Shown one piece after another: positions 60,901 through 64,000 of a stretch of 64,000 nt of DNA (within the stretch, counting starts at the first letter, position 1; the number at the start of each line of letters is the position of its first letter). Below the pieces are notes generated by a model, which had not been told where the DNA came from, did not search any database, and saw only the letters and a program-made list of their open reading frames with translations. The position numbers were made by a program, and so were the translations under genes. Location of the stretch: contig NC_092043.1 of the NCBI RefSeq assembly GCF_003086295.3, positions 44,792,884 to 44,856,883 of the forward strand. Direction: 5' to 3'. The DNA comes from Arachis hypogaea. Lineage: Eukaryota > Streptophyta > Magnoliopsida > Fabales > Fabaceae.

Positions 60901-62644
60901 GGCTGCTGGTGGGGCGTGATAAGGCCCGCCTCCTCAGCCATGACCGATCCAGGAACGTATTTGAACTTCTTACCTGATTTTCCCATTCTTAGGTGTTCAT
61001 CATCCTCAAACTTGTCAACAAAGACTGCCAGGCTGCTTGTATCCCTAATCCTTTTGGAGTTCAGATTCAGCCTCAGATCAAAAGCCAGTTCCAACACACG
61101 TTGACTCTCATTCCTCTGCTCCAACCCAGCAGCAACCTCCTTCTCTTTATGATGCTGCTCCTCAGCCAGCTCAACATAATACTCCTCTCCATTATCCATT
61201 CGCTGTATCATGGTTCTACCAGCAGCAGAAACAACTCTCTTCATTTTTGGTTTGTCCCTGTAGCTCCACATCTGTCCTGCATCATGCGTAACTATTCGTG
61301 TCTCCAAGCCAAAATGCTTGTTAATTTTTGCATCACCATGATGCTTGGCCTGGGCCTGTTTCTTACCAAAAAGCTTCTCCAGTTCTTCCCCAATTGTTAG
61401 CTTTTTAGAGTTCCCGAATACATCATGCTCTGCTTGTTGGCGCTGGACACCATCCTCCATCTGCTTGGGCTCATCCAAACGACCTTCATTCAGCCTTGTT
61501 CTATTACCAAAAGGTAGGCGCTCCTCATTCCCCCCAACCTCAAGATGCTCCTGACACCTCATAGAAGACGTGGCATTAAGCCTAAATGCACAGCTACCTT
61601 CCCCTGCCTCCTGGAGCTTGTCATAACCTTCCCTGATATCAGTTCTAGTGTTTGCAATCTTGTCCCCATTTCTCAGAGCTTCCCCTTCTTCACCCTGCAG
61701 CCTAGATCCATGGCTTTCCTCTCCTAACGGCGTCTGATGGACGGAATTTGCATGAATAGTTCGCAGCGGCTCTGCTTGCACTCCCCTGCCTGTACAACTC
61801 TCCTCAGTCAAATGCTCCTTCATATGCTCCCTTCTGGTGCGCTCCCCCTCACAATCTTGTTTAGCCTCAGTCCATTCCTTGTTCATTTCCTTCTCATCCT
61901 GCTCTTTCCCCTTGGCTGAGATGGCCCTGGCACGATTAACTCCCAATCCTAGCCCATACCTAGGTTGCATATGGTCCCAGCTAGCCACTACCATTGGGCT
62001 GCTACACTCCTTCTTGGTATGACTCAGGACTCCACAATTCAGACAATAACTATCCTGTATCCTCTCATACTTGAAGTCCACCCAAAGAGTTTGATGATTC
62101 TGTGTTGCTAACCAAAAACCCGTTGGCAAAGGCCTGGTGATGTTCATAGTTACCCTCACCCTCAAAAACGTTCTCTGTAGTGTATTATTTAACCTGGGAT
62201 TTTCTGCTTCCATCACAGTTCCTAATTGCTTACCAATAATTTCTGCTGTTTTCCTTGTTATATAGCTAAGTGGAAGTCCATGAATTTGTACCCATAATTC
62301 CATATACCTGTGATCCACATCATATAGTGACTCACGTCCGTTCCATATCTGCAGATTAAGAAGATGTCCACGAACGCTCCAGGGCCCTCCATTCCTTATT
62401 TGGATCCCTTTTCGCACGTCCTTAAAGCTGATAAGCAATTTATTTCTGCCAACATCAGAAATGGCAACTCCTTCCGGATGGCCCCAGATACCAGAAGAGC
62501 TGCTCTACAGGTATTAAAACTAACTTCTCTGTCTGATAGAATCTTTCCTACCAAGTTAATATTTTCTGCATCAAAACTGTCATCCTCAACAGGGTTTATG
62601 GAGATAACTTTGCCTTCGATAGATTGATCCTCTTGACAGGCCAT
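60897..62644 (-). pseudogene. LINE ORF1 (DUF4283 domain, zinc knuckle) with one frameshift
   Basis: Starts MACQEDQSIEGKVISINPVE and contains the DUF4283 fold typical of plant L1 ORF1 (VGKILSDREVSFNTCRAALL, then in the next frame ISFKDVRKGIQIRNGGPWSV). A CX2CX4HX4C knuckle follows (CLNCGVLSHTKKEC), then a long charged, Glu/Lys-rich tail. The two halves join by a one-base shift near 62493. The stop TGA at 60897-60899 overlaps the ORF2 start. Nucleic-acid-binding role is known for the family. Confidence 0.88.
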
Positions 62645-62822
62645 ATGTACTGATGTGCAAAAGAAAAACTAAAGAAAAAAGTATGCAGAAAGAGGTGAGA
62701 AGTATACACAAAGAGGTGAATGACAAACAGATAAGCACGAAGCTGTTAATCTAAGAAAACACTCCATATGAGAGAAGATTTCTCCATGAGAGAGAGAAGG
62801 CGGTTCTGTCAACCGTAGTACG

Positions 62823-63489
62823 GGTGATGAGTTTGAATGAGTGAAATTTTTTTAGTGAATACCCATTTCGGTTTCTGATAATTTGTCAGAGACAATAAAT
62901 GAAACTCCAATCTTAAATGAAAAATTAACATATAATTAAAGAATTCATGGAAGGTAGTTGCATATACTTGTGTACCCTGAGACACCGAATCTTTTGGCCG
63001 CAAGATATGAAACTTTCTTCAGCACATCCCTATCCTTCAACTTCTGATGCATCTGAAAATCCAACAAACCTTCCCTTACTCCAGGATAAATTTGGCCTTC
63101 CCTTACACTAGGATAAATTTGGCGAATATTAGCTTCAAAATCATCCACGGAAGTGTCGAATTCCAAGGAAGTAAAACTAGCCATATTAACCCCTAAAAGT
63201 TGGGGTTCAACAAAACTTACTTGCTTTCATATTAAAGAGATCAGCATCAACCTTCATGTCTTTTTTGCTCTCATTCAACTTCAATCTTGCTCCTATAATA
63301 GCCTCCTAAATAAGATTTCTAAAACGAACATAATTGTTAGTCAAATGATTAATTATTTAATGAAATTTATAATAAGATTTTTTTAAGTTTCTTAACAAAT
63401 GGCAAAATTTTAGGTAAAATCAATTGTTTATCTTTTAAAAGCACATAAAAAATATGAGTGAAGAAGAATTTGGATAAAATATACTTTGT
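62823..63489 (-). other. Spacer with a short unassigned frame and 27-bp tandem pair
   Basis: Minus-strand frame 63184-62945 encodes 79 residues starting MASFTSLEFDTSVDDFEAN, with an internal repeat QIYP-(S/G)-VREG from a 27-bp tandem pair at about 63073-63126. No family recognised; it may be a gene fragment. The rest is AT-rich. Confidence 0.35.
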
Positions 63490-64000
63490 TGAACATCAAT
63501 TATTCATTGATTTTAAAGATGATGAGCGAAAAAGAATTTGTGAGAAATATGTTTTGTTCTATCACTTCTGATGTATCTACCATTAAGTTATGCAATGCAT
63601 GTTGTATTATCTTCAAATAGAATAGTTGGAGCTATTTTTTTATAAGTGAGTCTACATGATGATAGAATATATTGGATTAAACTCTTAAGGCAAAAACACT
63701 CACAACTTGCTCTGTGTATCGCTAGTATTTTAACATGATTAGAGGATGTTGCTGTTATCGTCTATTTGGTAGACCTTCATGATATAGTTGTATTACCATA
63801 TGTGAATAGGTATCCTATTTGAGATCTTTCTTTGTGTGGATCAGACAAATATCTTGCATTTACATAACCAACTAATTGTGACTTGGATTCATATCGATAA
63901 AATAGTCTCATATCAACTATTCTATGAAGATATCGAAATATTTGTTTGATTCCATTCCAATGTCTTTTTGTTGGAGAGGAACTATACTTTGTTAGTAAAT
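63490..64000 (-). pseudogene. Ty1/copia RT-RNase H remnant
   Basis: Minus strand reads IFRYLHRIVDMRLFYRY, SQLVGYVNARYLSDPHKERS, QIGYLFTYGNTTIS, STK and ATSSNH-like blocks in order, the copia RNase H region, followed by ILFEDNTTCI. Stops at 63777-63779 (TGA) and 63762-63764 (TAG) plus later frame decay. The rest of the element lies beyond the window edge. Confidence 0.85.

Larger units (their letters stand above)
55981..62822 (-). mobile_element. Full-length L1-type LINE with target duplication and poly(A)
   Basis: Target duplications GGTGATGAG(TTT) at 55972-55983 and 62823-62834. A T-run at 55981-55995 is the poly(A) tail of this minus-strand element. 5' leader about 62645-62822, ORF1, ORF2, and a 3' UTR of about 770 bp (55996-56760). 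Length about 6.8 kb, as expected for a plant L1-type element. Confidence 0.92.

Overview
The window is plant nuclear DNA, most likely from a legume close to peanut (Arachis). The evidence is AT-rich intergenic DNA, multi-exon genes with GT-AG introns and many plant transposable elements. The genus is inferred from the look of the EIN2 proteins and the Mutator-like, copia and LINE families; no search was run.

Host genes. Two tandem, same-strand (minus) copies of EIN2, the central ethylene-signalling membrane protein, occupy about 21.7-29.9 kb and 35.1-43.8 kb. Each has seven coding exons with only phase-0 introns and an open reading frame from start to stop (1341 and 1327 codons). They belong to a duplicated block of about 8.3-8.7 kb that includes leader, introns and flanks. 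A third intact gene, a single-exon plus-strand gene at 54727-55398, encodes a predicted mitochondrial membrane protein of unknown function.

Region by region. 1-2432: 5' end of a decayed Ty3/gypsy element on the minus strand (LTR, primer-binding site, gag, protease, start of reverse transcriptase). 3.2-3.6 kb: a MITE-like repeat. 4.3-7.5 kb: a Mutator-like element (MULE) with a degenerate transposase and termini made of hairpin palindromes. 7.5-11.8 kb: an AT-rich tandem array broken by a non-autonomous MULE (9-bp target duplication) and a hAT element (8-bp duplication), then a small MULE carrying a transposase N-terminal fragment. 12.6-18.6 kb: a MULE-type MITE, a LINE fragment, and a nest of elements (inverted-repeat element, hAT MITE and a smaller MITE, near-complete RTE-type LINE). 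19.0-19.8 kb: a second copy of the hAT family, inverted. 21.7-43.8 kb: the EIN2 pair, separated by AT-rich DNA and a MuDR-like transposase remnant. 45.2-48.8 kb: a MULE with perfect 9-bp target duplications carrying a decayed plant-mobile-domain gene. 49.6-51.1 kb: a MULE-type element with a GC-rich insert. 51.4-53.3 kb: two hAT MITEs. 56.0-62.8 kb: a full-length L1-type LINE (ORF1, ORF2, poly(A), target duplication). 63.5-64.0 kb: a Ty1/copia RNase H remnant.

The window is thus a small island of host genes in nested transposons. Most transposon reading frames stay aligned and are broken by isolated stop codons, most of them explicable as C-to-T changes. No tRNA, rRNA or CRISPR was seen.
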